Assembly: GCF_003938655.1 (NCBI RefSeq)
Contig: NZ_RJJT01000011.1
Coordinates: 185,011 to 249,010 of the forward strand
Length of the DNA: 64,000 nt
Reading direction: 5' to 3'
Source of the DNA: Rhizobium pisi
Lineage (GTDB): Bacteria; Pseudomonadota; Alphaproteobacteria; Rhizobiales; Rhizobiaceae
The notes below the pieces were generated by a model. That model saw only the letters and a program-made list of their open reading frames with translations, ran no database searches and was not told where the DNA came from. Of the stretch, positions 1 to 8,899 are shown in pieces (the stretch's first letter is position 1; each line of letters begins with the position of its first letter). Made by a program: the position numbers and the translations under genes.

Positions 1-105
1 GAAGCTCTGCAATTCGAGATCACGGGACTTTTCGAAAAGCCAATCTCGATAGAGCTCGACTTCATCGAGCGTCATGGCGGCGCCGACGACGGGAAGAGAA
101 GACAT
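1..105 (-). CDS. Sugar phosphate isomerase/epimerase-like protein, N-terminus only
   Basis: Only the first 35 codons lie in the window; the gene runs off the left edge. The frame opens at an ATG at 105 with GGAG about nine bases upstream and reads MSSLPVVGAAMTLDE, ending ELQSF. A first strand ending in GAA followed by an acidic helix resembles the start of TIM-barrel sugar phosphate isomerases/epimerases found in rhizobial sugar-catabolism loci. That rests on a short stretch, so no substrate can be named. No catalytic residue is visible. The uncertainty is the family, not whether it is coding. Confidence 0.5.
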   Translation of the reverse strand, partial: MSSLPVVGAAMTLDEVELYRDWLFEKSRDLELQSF

Positions 106-525
106 GGATGCGCTCCGTAAATGTGAATGCCGAGACGGCGTGAAGGGATGGCTCAAGAACGGCCGAGAACAGCCGCGGCGTTCTATGCGCCCCTTCTGTG
201 TCGGCGGTATTACGGACTGGGAATCTTTCAAAACCCTCTGACCCCAGTCATATCAGCACAGCTGGTGCGACATCGTCGGACCTTGCAAAAACGACCCGCC
301 GTTCCGATATCGGCCTCGTGACGCAATGGCGCACGAGCGGCGTTGAACCCCTGGCAACGGAGCGCGTTGTTCATCGCTTCAGCTGCCGTAGCGCGCCGCT
401 TTGAAGGTGTTCGGCGATGTTGCCCCCGACAACAAGGCGGTTGTCAAAGGCGGCGCAAAGGTCTAACGGCTGCGCCCGCAAGAAAAAGCTCGTCAGAAGA
501 AGCCTTGTAAGAAGAAGAAAGAGAC
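106..525. other. 420-base gap without a convincing gene
   Basis: No frame here has both a start with a ribosome site and protein-like composition. One short stretch, 392-466 on the + strand, reads as a coding tail (ending APDNKAVVKGGAKV and a TAA) but has an in-frame stop just before it and no start, so it may be the decayed 3' end of a former gene. The region should also hold the promoters of the two flanking divergent genes; no clear -35/-10 pair was identified. Confidence 0.4.
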
Positions 526-990
526 ATGATGTCCAACTCATTTGTGAAAGTGCATGCCGAGGACCCGAAGCGATTTTTCGTCCTTGGCGACCGTATCGAG
601 CGTCAGCTTCGGATCCGCGGAAACTGGCTCAATATCTTCGACGTCACAGTGCCGCCCGGCAGCCGGACGCCGAAACATGCGCATGCGAGCCCCGAGGTGT
701 TCCGCATTCTCGAAGGAAACCTGACGATCTGGCGTCTGAGCGACAGCGGTCCCGAGGAGATCGAGGCCAGCGCCGGCGACATCGTCACCATTGCGCCGTT
801 CATGGTGCACGGCTACTCCAACCGGGGAACCGTCCCTGCGGTCTTTTCTGCGATTGTCGATCGCGAAATGGCGGAATTCATCGAAGCGGAAGGCACGACG
901 GAGCCGCCAAAGGCCAGCCCTTCGACTGAGACCATCGCCCGCATGACGGCAGCCGCCAACGCTTACGGGATCACTATCCTCGCGGCCTGA
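526..990 (+). CDS. Cupin-domain protein
   Basis: A 154-residue single-domain cupin. The first motif is complete: G45, then H51 and H53 in HAHASPE with E57, which normally bind a metal. The second motif follows as GDIVTIAP with H95 and N99. Such small beta-barrel proteins may be dioxygenases, isomerases or simple sensors, and the sequence does not say which. Two ATGs lie side by side at 526 and 529, behind a purine-rich AGAAGAAGAAAGAG site. It converges on the AraC-type gene that follows, the two ends being only a few bases apart. The C-terminal 40 residues are outside the barrel and low in conserved features. Confidence 0.8.
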   Translation: MMSNSFVKVHAEDPKRFFVLGDRIERQLRIRGNWLNIFDVTVPPGSRTPKHAHASPEVFRILEGNLTIWRLSDSGPEEIEASAGDIVTIAPFMVHGYSNRGTVPAVFSAIVDREMAEFIEAEGTTEPPKASPSTETIARMTAAANAYGITILAA

Positions 991-995
991 TGAGG

Positions 996-2038
996 CTAAT
1001 GCACGGAGACGCCGGGGACCACCTGGCGTCCGACGTGTCCCAGATTGCGTTCGCGCCACTGCTTGGGCGTAACGCCTTCCCAATCCCGAAAAGCGCGGTA
1101 GAAGGAGCTTGTATCTTGATAGCCGAGCAAGCATGCGACCTCGTCTCGGCTGAGGGATCGGAGAGCAACTGCCTCCCCAATTCCTGACGTGCTTCGACGA
1201 GCAACTCGCGGAAGGTCGAGCCCTCGTCCGTGATCCGGCGCTGGAGTGTGCGCTCACTCATGCCCAGGTCGAAAGCCACGTCGCACAGTTCCGGTCGGCC
1301 GCTGGCCAGGCTTCTCTTCAGAACGATCTTGACCTGCTCGCGGATCGAACTGCGCGCCTGGATTTCGCCGAGCGCCGAGGCAAGGGCGGGCGTGAGGAGT
1401 TCGAGCAGTTCCGGATTATGCCCGGGAAAAGGTCGGTCGAGATCGGCGGATTTGAGGATCAGGACGTTGCGGGATTGCCCGTAGCGGACCGGGCATTCGA
1501 AATAAGACCGATGCGCGTTACTCTTCGGATCGGCTCGCTGGAATTCCACGCGAACCGGCGTCAGCCGCTGTCCAGTACCGCGCCGACCCAGTTCGACCAG
1601 CGTAGCGAAATCCACGTCCACGGCGATTGGCGGCTCCGCCTCGGTGGCATAAATCCGCTCCCACGTGATCGAGCACTCCCCGCCCTGCTCGGAAAGGTGC
1701 AGTTGCTCCGGTGTGCAAAGCCGCTTGAACCGGGCTAGCCGCGACAGGCCATCTCGATAGTCGCGGGCATGAAAGGCCGCGAGGCTGGAGGGCGGGTACA
1801 CGGCGGTTTCAGCCGATTCAACCAGTTTGATCCCGAGCCCTGGATCCGCCGTCAACTCTTCCAGTGCCCGCCATAGAGCGAAGAACTGCGCCGTGCTGAC
1901 CAGACCCTGGCCATTCAGATGCAGTGTCACCGGCAGGCGCGCCTGGCGGAGCAGCGCTGCCGGACGCACGCCGACATGTTCGACCGCGAGCCAGAAAGCC
2001 CGCGGTATCTTGCACCTGTCTGCCGGCGATCCGCTCAT
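996..2038 (-). pseudogene. AraC-family transcriptional regulator with a frameshift in the DNA-binding domain
   Basis: The N-terminal ~230 residues look like the arabinose-binding-type ligand domain of OruR/ArgR-like AraC regulators, and the first helix-turn-helix reads DVAFDLGMSERTLQRRI. After SDPSAET the frame changes: the next codons read RSHACSAIK, which is meaningless for the family, while the neighbouring frame gives EVACLLGYQDTSSFYRAF, the expected second helix-turn-helix, ending at a TAG at 996. The break lies near 1141-1147. Without the shift the product would be about 348 residues; as it stands the second DNA-binding motif is lost and the frame reads on to 974. It starts 12 bases after the SDR gene, so the two probably share a transcript. 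This may be a real pseudogene or a sequencing error. Confidence 0.75.
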
Positions 2039-2050
2039 GGCTGCCCGCTC

Positions 2051-2875
2051 CTATCGCATCTGACTCATGATCACGCGGTCGAACACGCGGTCGCCAAACC
2101 AGTTGCGGATCATGATCATCGGCTTCGCATATTTGCCGGCGACGTATCGCGTGCGCGGTCTCCTCGCCTTGACCGCCTTGGAGACGATATCGGCGATCAC
2201 GCCGGGATCGGTGCCGCGACCGGGGCCGTAAGCCGCGCGCGTCGACATGGCGACAGCCTGCGTCACCTTAGCATAGGGACCGTTCCCCGAACGCTTGAGC
2301 AGTCCGTCGGCGACAACATCGCCAAATCCCGTCTCGATCAGGCCGGGTTCGACAATCACGACCCGGATGCCGAACGGGGCAAGTTCCAACCGGAGACAGT
2401 CCGACCAACCTTCAAGTGCATGCTTGGTGGCGTGGTACCAAGCACCGAGCAGGGTGTAGATCTTGCCGCCCATGGAGGTGATGTTGACGATTGTGCCGGC
2501 GCCTTTCCCGCGCATCGCCGGAAGCAGAAGCTGCGTCAGTCGCGCGAGGCCGAAGATGTTCACCTCGAACTGGTAGCGGGCTTCGTCAATACCGATCTCC
2601 TCGACCGGACCATAGAGCCCGAAGCCGGCATTGTTGACCAGCACGTCGATGGTCCCGACATCCGCCAGAATAGCGCCGACAGCGGCTCTGATCTCCTCTT
2701 CCTTCGACATGTCCATACGCAAGGGTATGGCACCCAGCCGGGCGAGATCCTCCATCTTCTCGACCTGGCGTGCGGCGACGTAGACCTTGTAGCCATCGGC
2801 GAGCAGGCGCTTGGCGATCGCCTTGCCCATTCCGGAGGATGCGCCCGTGACGAGCGCGGTTTTCTTGTCAATCAT
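2051..2875 (-). CDS. Short-chain dehydrogenase/reductase
   Basis: A 274-residue classical SDR. The Rossmann motif TGASSGMG is at residues 10-17, NNAG at 81-84, the catalytic serine about 134 (NITSMGG), and YHATK with Y147 and K151 completes the triad. The enzyme should oxidise or reduce an alcohol/carbonyl using NAD(P); the substrate is not evident. I place the start at 2875 (MIDKKTALVTG, after a GAGGT site) and not at the ATG 81 bases upstream, which would add an unusual leader. It precedes the AraC-type regulator on the same strand, an arrangement suggesting the regulator once controlled this oxidoreductase. Confidence 0.88.
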   Translation of the reverse strand: MIDKKTALVTGASSGMGKAIAKRLLADGYKVYVAARQVEKMEDLARLGAIPLRMDMSKEEEIRAAVGAILADVGTIDVLVNNAGFGLYGPVEEIGIDEARYQFEVNIFGLARLTQLLLPAMRGKGAGTIVNITSMGGKIYTLLGAWYHATKHALEGWSDCLRLELAPFGIRVVIVEPGLIETGFGDVVADGLLKRSGNGPYAKVTQAVAMSTRAAYGPGRGTDPGVIADIVSKAVKARRPRTRYVAGKYAKPMIMIRNWFGDRVFDRVIMSQMR

Positions 2876-3434
2876 CTCGACCTCTTTTCGTGATGAGATG
2901 CTCTTAGGGCTCGTGCGGGCCTCGATCACTGACGAGAAATGCCAGGGCACTTGCATAATACGCCAAATATGCCCCCATCCGTCCTAGGCAACACCCTCCC
3001 ACCTCCGACCCACGCAAATCTTTCGTTGTAGAAATACGGAGAATTCCATGCAAATCCTCAACCAGGACGTGGTACTGCCGCCATTCTCGAAACCGTCACA
3101 TCAAGACGCTATAAGGATTTTCGCTTGGCGCCCCTTGCGCCGGAAGCGTTTCACCGCCAAAATTGCGACATGCCTGACAGCGACCCATCCAGTACAAGCT
3201 CCGCCCGTTCCAGCCGGGATCTCCCGGCCGAGGAAGGTGGCGATTATTGTAGAAGGCGCGATGACGTCCGCCTCGCTTCAGCTATTTCGGGGCTGCGCCA
3301 AAGGCAGCCGCTTTCCAGATCACTGCGAATGATGGAAAGACGACAGGCGATGCGCATGTGTATCGCGTCCCTTCGAATGCCTCGCCGCGTCGCCTGATGA
3401 ATGCGGCATTACAACCTCAACGAATAGGGTCCCT
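2876..3434. other. 559-base gap with no supported gene
   Basis: Several short frames exist on the + strand (for example 3048-3332), but none has a ribosome site or family-like sequence, and their composition is skewed to Arg/Pro/Ser as expected of non-coding GC-rich DNA. The stretch must hold the promoter of the SDR gene to the left and of the CNNM-type gene to the right. No repeat or RNA was recognised. Confidence 0.5.
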
Positions 3435-4709
3435 GTGTTTCTGGAAATTGGAATTGTGGCGTTTCTCACCATCCTGAATGGTGTGCTCGCCATGTCGGAG
3501 CTGGCCGTTGTGTCTTCTCGAACGGCCCGCCTAAAGGTCCTCTCTGACAATGGAAGCAAGGGTGCAGCTCAAGCGATCAAACTTGCCGAAAACCCCGGTC
3601 GTTTTCTCTCCACGGTGCAGATCGGCATCACGCTGGTCGGTGTTCTCTCGGGCGCCTTCTCAGGGGCCACGCTTGGGAGCCGCCTGACCGGATGGCTGGA
3701 AGCCCAGGGGATGTCATCGACGGCCGCGGATGCCATTGGCGTGGGTTCCGTCGTCATGGCAATCACATATCTTTCGTTGATCGTCGGCGAGCTCGTTCCC
3801 AAGCAGATCGCATTGCGGGAACCCGAAGCGGTTGCGGCGAAGGTCGCGCCGGCCATGACCGTACTTTCAAAAATTGCGCTACCCCTCGTGTGGCTTCTGA
3901 ACGCTTCCGGAAATCTTGTTCTCAAGCTCCTGGGCCAAGCGGGAAAAGGTGGCGACAATGTCTCCGACGAGGAGATCAAAACCGTTCTGGCCGAAGCCCA
4001 GTCGGCTGGAGTTATCGAAAGCGAAGAGTCCGCGATGATATCAGGCGTCATGCGGCTGGCGGACCGCACCGCCCGAGCGCTCATGACGCCCCGACGAGAC
4101 GTCGAAATTATCGATATTGACGACAGCCTTGAAGAAATTCGGATCCAGTTGCACCGGACGAAACGGTCGCGGTTGCCCGTTCGGAAAGGCAGCTCGGACG
4201 AGGTGATCGGCATCCTTCCGGTCAAAGACTTCTACGACGCGATGTCCGAACACGGCAGTGCCGATATCAAGGCTCTGACGCAGGACGTCCCGGTGGTTTC
4301 GGATCTTTCAACGGCAATCAATGTTATTGAAGCAATCAGGAAATCGCCTGTTCACATGGTGCTGGTTTTCGACGAATACGGCCACTTCGAGGGGATTGTT
4401 TCGTCAGGCGACATTTTGGAAGCGATCATGGGGGCTCTCCAGGAGGGACCTGTCGATGAGCAGGCCATCGCTCGTCGAGACGACGGTTCGTATCTGGTAT
4501 CGGGCTGGACGCCGATTGACGAATTCGCTGAGTTCTTAAATCTCAAGCTCGATGACGATCTCGAATATCAGACCGTGGCTGGCCTGGTGTTGGAAGAGTT
4601 GAAACATCTGCCGGAATTGGGTGAGAGCTTCACGAGAGATGGATGGCGTTTCGAAGTCGTCGATCTCGACGGAAGGCGCGTGGACAAAATACTTGTATCT
4701 GCTGATTGA
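3435..4709 (+). CDS. CNNM/CorC-type hemolysin-family membrane protein (DUF21-CBS-CorC)
   Basis: A 424-residue protein with the three-part layout of the CNNM/CorC family: an N-terminal DUF21 membrane region (about residues 1-180, starting with a hydrophobic helix and a second pair near 95-160), two CBS domains (about 205-330, including TPRRDVEIID and EYGHFEGIVS), and a C-terminal CorC_HlyC domain ending VDKILVSAD. Members are linked to Mg2+ or other divalent-cation efflux or homeostasis; the old 'hemolysin' name is historical. It starts with GTG at 3435, with AGGG five bases upstream. It stands alone between a gap and tam, 18 bases before the methyltransferase start, so the two could be co-transcribed. 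Confidence 0.87.
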   Translation: MFLEIGIVAFLTILNGVLAMSELAVVSSRTARLKVLSDNGSKGAAQAIKLAENPGRFLSTVQIGITLVGVLSGAFSGATLGSRLTGWLEAQGMSSTAADAIGVGSVVMAITYLSLIVGELVPKQIALREPEAVAAKVAPAMTVLSKIALPLVWLLNASGNLVLKLLGQAGKGGDNVSDEEIKTVLAEAQSAGVIESEESAMISGVMRLADRTARALMTPRRDVEIIDIDDSLEEIRIQLHRTKRSRLPVRKGSSDEVIGILPVKDFYDAMSEHGSADIKALTQDVPVVSDLSTAINVIEAIRKSPVHMVLVFDEYGHFEGIVSSGDILEAIMGALQEGPVDEQAIARRDDGSYLVSGWTPIDEFAEFLNLKLDDDLEYQTVAGLVLEELKHLPELGESFTRDGWRFEVVDLDGRRVDKILVSAD

Positions 4710-4727
4710 AGGTCAGGAGTGATCGCC

Positions 4728-5498
4728 ATGGCATGGTCTGCCAGCCAGTATGTGAAATTCGAGAACGAACGCACGCGACCGGCGCGTGACCTTCTGGCGC
4801 AAGTGCCGCTTCAAAGCGTGCGCCACGCCGTCGATCTCGGCTGCGGACCGGGCAATTCGACCGAGCTCATCATCGACCGCTATGGGGCGGCCGGCGTCTC
4901 CGGTGTCGACAGCGATGTGAACATGCTGGAGGCGGCCCGCAAGCGGCTTCCGGGCACAGCTTTTGTCGAGGGCGATCTCGCGAGCTGGCAGCCAACTGAA
5001 CCGGCCGACCTGCTGTTTGCCAATGCCGTCTTTCAATGGCTTCCTGAGCATCTCGATATCTTCGACCGGTTGATGGACGGGCTTTCCCCAGGTGGCGCGC
5101 TCGCCGTGCAGATGCCCGACAATCTGGGCGAACCCTCGCATCTGGCGTTGGAGGAGACCGCGCATGCCGGGCCCTGGAAAGCCGCCTTCGAGGCGAAGAG
5201 CGTGCGCCGCAAAGGACTGCCGCCACCGTCGGCCTATTATGACAGGCTGATCGCCAAATCTTCGCGCGTCGATATCTGGCATACCGTCTACAATCATCCG
5301 ATGGCGGATGCGGCAGCGATCGTCGAATGGGTGAAGGGAACCGGGCTGATGCCTTATCTCGCCCATGCCGGCGAGGAGCACCGCGAGGCCTTTCTGGCGG
5401 ATTACCTCAAGCGAGTGGAAAAGGCCTATCCCAAGCTGTCGGACGGGCGGGTGCTGCTCAGGTTTCCGAGGATATTCATCGTGGCGGTGAAGGGGTAA
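4728..5498 (+). CDS. tam: Trans-aconitate 2-methyltransferase
   Basis: A 256-residue class I SAM-dependent methyltransferase. The opening MAWSASQYVKFENERTRPA is characteristic of Tam, and the SAM motif VDLGCGPGN sits at about residues 35-43. The enzyme methylates trans-aconitate, which forms spontaneously from cis-aconitate and inhibits aconitase, so it protects the TCA cycle. An ATG at 4728 with AGGAG eight bases upstream is preferred over a GTG nine bases earlier that overlaps this site. Length agrees with the family (about 250-260). It lies between a CNNM protein and zwf, with no obvious pathway link to either. Confidence 0.9.
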   Translation: MAWSASQYVKFENERTRPARDLLAQVPLQSVRHAVDLGCGPGNSTELIIDRYGAAGVSGVDSDVNMLEAARKRLPGTAFVEGDLASWQPTEPADLLFANAVFQWLPEHLDIFDRLMDGLSPGGALAVQMPDNLGEPSHLALEETAHAGPWKAAFEAKSVRRKGLPPPSAYYDRLIAKSSRVDIWHTVYNHPMADAAAIVEWVKGTGLMPYLAHAGEEHREAFLADYLKRVEKAYPKLSDGRVLLRFPRIFIVAVKG

Positions 5499-5604
5499 CG
5501 CCGGCCGCAAGGGTGTCAAATGCCTGTTATCCCTCGGCGGCATGGTGCTTGCGGCAAAATCGGCACGGATTATAGTCGGCCGGAAATCAAGGGAGATGAC
5601 ACAC

Positions 5605-7113
5605 ATGGACGCTGCCCCCACTCCACCAGTCACCCTCGTCATCTTCGGCGCCACAGGAGACCTGACGCGCCGTCTGCTGGTACCGGCGATCATCAACCTG
5701 ACGCGCAGCCGCCTCGTCGGCGAGGATATGCACATTCTCGGTGTCGGCATAGAGCCGGGTGACGACGAATTCCTGCGCAAGCGGCTCGACGAATTCCTGA
5801 ATCATCTCGGCGGCGAAGAGCAGACGGCAGAGGACGAGGCGTGGGAGAGCCTGCGCCAGCGCATTTCCTATACGTCGGGCGATTTCACCAAGGACGATAT
5901 TTTCATCGAGATCGGCAAGCGACTGGGGCCGCATGCCAATGCCGCCTTCTATCTCGCGGTGCCGCCGATGTTCTTCGGCACCATCGTCGAGAAGCTCGCC
6001 GCGCATGGGCTGACCGATGAAAGCGACGGCGTCTTCCGCCGTATCGCCATCGAGAAGCCGTTCGGCACCGACCTCGCCTCTGCGCGGGCCCTCAATGCGC
6101 AGATCCTCGCCCAGGTCGAAGAAAGCCAAGTCTACCGACTCGACCATTTCCTCGGCAAGGAGACGGTGCAAAACCTGATGACGGCGCGTTTCGCCAACAT
6201 GATCATCGAATCGCTTTGGAACAGCCGCTACATCGACCATGTGCAGATCACTGCCGCCGAGATCGTCGATGTCGGCAGCCGCGGCAAGTTCTACGATGCA
6301 ACGGGCGCACTGCGCGACATGGTGCCGAACCATCTCTTCCAACTGCTGGCGATGATCGCCATGGAACCGCCGAACAGCTTCGACGCCGAGGCGATCCGCA
6401 ACGAGAAGAGCAAGGTGCTGAAGGCGCTGCGTATCTATACGCCCGAGGAAGCCAAGACGCATGGCGTGCGGGGCGCTTATGCCGGCGGTCCGCTCAACGG
6501 CGTCGACCTTCCGGCCTATCGCGACAGCAAGGATGTTTCACCTGATAGCAGGACCGAAACTTTCGTGGCGCTGAAGCTCTATGCCGATACCTGGCGCTGG
6601 GCTGGCGTGCCCTTCTATCTCAGGACGGGCAAGGTGCTGACAGCCCGCGATACCGAGATCGTCATCACCTTCCAACAGGTGCCCTTCGCGCAGTTTCGCG
6701 AGACGGAAGTCAATCGCCGCCTGCCGCCAAACCGGCTGGTCATCCAGGTGCAGCCGGACGAAGGCATGAGCATGGAAATCTCGATCAAGTCGCCGGGGCT
6801 TTCGGTCGATACGGTGCCTGTTTCACTCGACTTCCGTTATGCTGACAAATTCGATATCGGCAAGACGACCGGCTATGAATCGCTGCTCTACGATCTCTTC
6901 ATCGGCGACCAGACGCTGTTCCAGCGCGCCGATGGCATCGAGGCCGGCTGGGCGGCAGTTCAGCCCTTCCTCGATATCTGGGCGAAGGACCCGGCCACGC
7001 CCGAGAGCTATGCGCCGGGCAGCATGGGGCCGGCCTGCGCCGCTGAGCTCATCGAGCGCGACGGGCGGCAATGGCATGAACTCGGCGTTTTGCTGCACAA
7101 AAACGGCAAATAA
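5605..7113 (+). CDS. zwf: Glucose-6-phosphate 1-dehydrogenase
   Basis: A 502-residue glucose-6-phosphate dehydrogenase, oxidising glucose-6-phosphate with NAD(P)+ to 6-phosphogluconolactone for the Entner-Doudoroff and pentose-phosphate routes. The dinucleotide motif GATGDLTRR is at residue 15 and the signature RLDHFLGKETVQN around 178-190 holds the catalytic His and substrate Lys. I take the ATG at 5605, nine bases after GGGAG, and not the ATG at 5596 that abuts it. In rhizobia the main zwf normally lies with pgl and edd; here neither is present, so this is probably a second, separate isozyme. Confidence 0.93.
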   Translation: MDAAPTPPVTLVIFGATGDLTRRLLVPAIINLTRSRLVGEDMHILGVGIEPGDDEFLRKRLDEFLNHLGGEEQTAEDEAWESLRQRISYTSGDFTKDDIFIEIGKRLGPHANAAFYLAVPPMFFGTIVEKLAAHGLTDESDGVFRRIAIEKPFGTDLASARALNAQILAQVEESQVYRLDHFLGKETVQNLMTARFANMIIESLWNSRYIDHVQITAAEIVDVGSRGKFYDATGALRDMVPNHLFQLLAMIAMEPPNSFDAEAIRNEKSKVLKALRIYTPEEAKTHGVRGAYAGGPLNGVDLPAYRDSKDVSPDSRTETFVALKLYADTWRWAGVPFYLRTGKVLTARDTEIVITFQQVPFAQFRETEVNRRLPPNRLVIQVQPDEGMSMEISIKSPGLSVDTVPVSLDFRYADKFDIGKTTGYESLLYDLFIGDQTLFQRADGIEAGWAAVQPFLDIWAKDPATPESYAPGSMGPACAAELIERDGRQWHELGVLLHKNGK

Positions 7114-7131
7114 CCGTTCCCGGTCTTCGCG

Positions 7132-7425
7132 TCAGCGGCAGGCGGCTTTCAGCGTGCCGTCGCGCTCGGCCGCGCGATACTGGCGTGTTCCCGGGCGCGG
7201 GCAAGCCGTCCGGTCGGACGGGATGACAACGTTGATATTATCGCTTTCGATGGGAGCGAAATCGAGAGGAATCCTGAGTCCGCCGCTCGATTCCGCATCC
7301 GGCACGGTGCCGGGCGGCATACCGCCGAAACGTCCGCTGTAGTCCATATCGGCGAGGGCCTGGGAGAAGGCAGGAGCGGCGAAGCCGAGGAGAATGATCG
7401 AGGCTGCTGCAATCAACGTACGCAT
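7132..7425 (-). CDS. Small exported protein of unknown function
   Basis: A 97-residue protein beginning MRTLIAAASIILLGFAAPAFSQA, a clear Sec signal peptide with cleavage expected after AFS-QA. The mature part is about 75 residues, has one Cys pair (TACPRPG and the C-terminal AACR), and no domain I recognise. An ATG at 7425 lies eight bases after AGAAGGA, whereas an earlier ATG at 7431 is too close to it. It is convergent with zwf, 18 bases away. Probably a periplasmic protein restricted to rhizobia. Confidence 0.65.
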   Translation of the reverse strand: MRTLIAAASIILLGFAAPAFSQALADMDYSGRFGGMPPGTVPDAESSGGLRIPLDFAPIESDNINVVIPSDRTACPRPGTRQYRAAERDGTLKAACR

Positions 7426-7760
7426 GACCATATTCCTTCTGATATGGCCGATATGAAACGAGCGGGATGCACCGTTCCAGCCGATCCGGCCATCAGTGAA
7501 AACCGGCATGACTTAAGGTAGGGTCGGTCGATGCGGATTTCCATCTTGCGACGCACGCAGCCGGATTGGATTGGCCAGACCTTGGAAGTCGATCGACGCG
7601 TTGACGATCAAAGTTTGGTGATCGGCCTTTGCCGCCTCAGGACGGCGCACCGAGATGATATCCCTCCACTCTCTAGATTTTGGCCTCTTGAGGTCAAAGA
7701 TTGACATCTATTGCCATAGGCGAGTGGCTGTCGCATACTGATGACAACGGAAGGAAAGCC
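7426..7760. other. 335-base gap upstream of the parDE pair
   Basis: A 64-codon open frame on the minus strand (7513-7707) has no ribosome site and no recognisable family, so it is not called. A TTGACA at 7701-7706 could be the -35 of the toxin-antitoxin promoter, but the matching -10 is poor. Nothing else was recognised. Confidence 0.4.
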
Positions 7761-8027
7761 ATGCCCAACGTCGCGCTCGGGAACCACTACGAGGAATTTG
7801 TCCGGAAGCAGCTGGAGTCCGGCCGCTATAACAATGCCAGCGAAGTCGTCCGCGCAGGCCTGCGGCTGCTGGAGGATCATGAAGCGGCGCGCGAGCGCTG
7901 GCTCAATGAGGAGATCCCGGCGCGCTACAACGACATGGTGAACAATCCAGGCCTCGGTATCCCGGCCGAGACAGTGCGCGCCCGCTTTGAAACCAAGCGC
8001 CGGAATGACGCTGCGAAAGCCAAGTAG
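7761..8027 (+). CDS. ParD-family antitoxin
   Basis: An 88-residue ribbon-helix-helix antitoxin. The N-terminal strand MPNVALGNHYEEFV and the helix pair ESGRYNNASEVVRAGLRLL are the DNA-binding half that dimerises and represses its own promoter; the C-terminal half, rich in charged residues, should wrap the toxin. The start is at 7761 behind GGAAGGA. It is followed three bases later by the ParE gene, the normal antitoxin-first order. Such pairs stabilise replicons or genome regions. Confidence 0.88.
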   Translation: MPNVALGNHYEEFVRKQLESGRYNNASEVVRAGLRLLEDHEAARERWLNEEIPARYNDMVNNPGLGIPAETVRARFETKRRNDAAKAK

Positions 8028-8030
8028 GGC

Positions 8031-8345
8031 ATGGCCTACCGCATTATCTACCATCCGAAGGCAGAAGCCGAACTCGACAAGCTCTATGCCGATATCGCCG
8101 TTGAGGCGGGAACCGGCATCGCCGGCGACTTCGTCGACGCAGTAATCACCTTCATCGAAGCCTTGGAGACGTTCCCGGAACGGGGAACGGTGCGGGAAAG
8201 CCGGATCCCGGGCCTGCGGGTTATCGGTTACCGGCGCAGTGTCAGCGTAGCGTTCTCGGTGAGTGGCGATGTCGTCAACATATTAGGTGTGTTCGCCCGT
8301 GGGCGCGATATCACTGACGAAATCCTGGAAGAGCGACAACGGTAA
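8031..8345 (+). CDS. ParE-family toxin
   Basis: A 104-residue RelE/ParE-superfamily toxin, with the opening MAYRIIYHPKAEAELDKLY and the C-terminal strand region IPGLRVIGYRRSVSVAF and VNILGVFARGRD typical of ParE. ParE toxins inhibit DNA gyrase. The gene begins three bases after the parD stop, so the two are translated from one message. The sequence is full length for the family, with no sign of inactivation. Confidence 0.88.
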   Translation: MAYRIIYHPKAEAELDKLYADIAVEAGTGIAGDFVDAVITFIEALETFPERGTVRESRIPGLRVIGYRRSVSVAFSVSGDVVNILGVFARGRDITDEILEERQR

Positions 8346-8473
8346 GCCGACAGACAGCCTCTTCCGAATGAACGCTAGGTTGCAGGCCCTTTCGATTCGG
8401 CTCAAGTGGAACCAGGGCAAAACATGATGAGCCTCGCGGCGACGCCGCGAAGGCCCTTGCTGGTCGTCATCGC

Positions 8474-8866
8474 TCAGACGAACTGGCTGAGCCCCGGAAC
8501 AGAGCCCACGACCTCGTCGACAACCTCCTCGCCGGCATATTGCTTGGCGATCACAATGGTCTCCTTGGCGAGCGAGGTGATCTCGCCCATGCCGAGGCCT
8601 TCGCTCATCAGTTGCTGGCCGAGCCCCATGATGCCGCCGCCGCCGAGCGAGCTCATCAGCCCGCCGAGCAGACCGCCGCCGCCGGCGCCCTCGCCGTTGA
8701 ACTGGGCGACGAGGTCGGCGCCGCCGGGGATCGCTTCGATCATCTTGGCAACCGGGCCGTCGGCAGCTTCGCGCTGCAGGAAGCCGAGCATCATGCCGAG
8801 CGCCTTTTCGGCCAGCTCCGGAGAGATCCCCACGCGATCGGCGATCTGGGTTACAATTTCATTCAT
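8474..8866 (-). CDS. Small glycine-rich helical protein of unknown function
   Basis: A 130-residue protein starting MNEIVTQIADRVGISPELAEKAL, a helix pair like those of DUF2267/DUF2780-type proteins. A flexible glycine-rich middle (GEGAGGGGLLGGLMSSLGGGG) is followed by a final helix with the acidic stretch GEEVVDEVV. No catalytic motif is visible. The start at 8866 follows AGGAGG by six bases, one of the strongest ribosome sites in the window, suggesting high expression. A perfect 16-base palindrome lies 18 bases upstream of the start and probably controls this gene. Function unknown. Confidence 0.7.
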   Translation of the reverse strand: MNEIVTQIADRVGISPELAEKALGMMLGFLQREAADGPVAKMIEAIPGGADLVAQFNGEGAGGGGLLGGLMSSLGGGGIMGLGQQLMSEGLGMGEITSLAKETIVIAKQYAGEEVVDEVVGSVPGLSQFV

Positions 8867-8883
8867 CGTCAGCCTCCTGTTTT

Positions 8884-8899
8884 TTGACGTTAACGTCAA
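8884..8899. promoter_or_regulatory. Perfect 16-base palindrome, candidate operator
   Basis: TTGACGTTAACGTCAA reads identically on both strands and lies 18-33 bases upstream of the start at 8866, between where the promoter and the ribosome site should be. Its layout resembles sites of MerR-family LiuR regulators of branched-chain amino acid catabolism (ACGTTAACGT core), which I state from memory. No MerR gene is in the window. Confidence 0.55.

Noticed and set aside
3048..3332. A 94-codon frame in the gap before the CNNM gene
   Set aside because: There is no ribosome site, no family and unremarkable codon use.
7513..7707. A 64-codon minus-strand frame before parD
   Set aside because: It starts without a ribosome site and overlaps the likely parD promoter.
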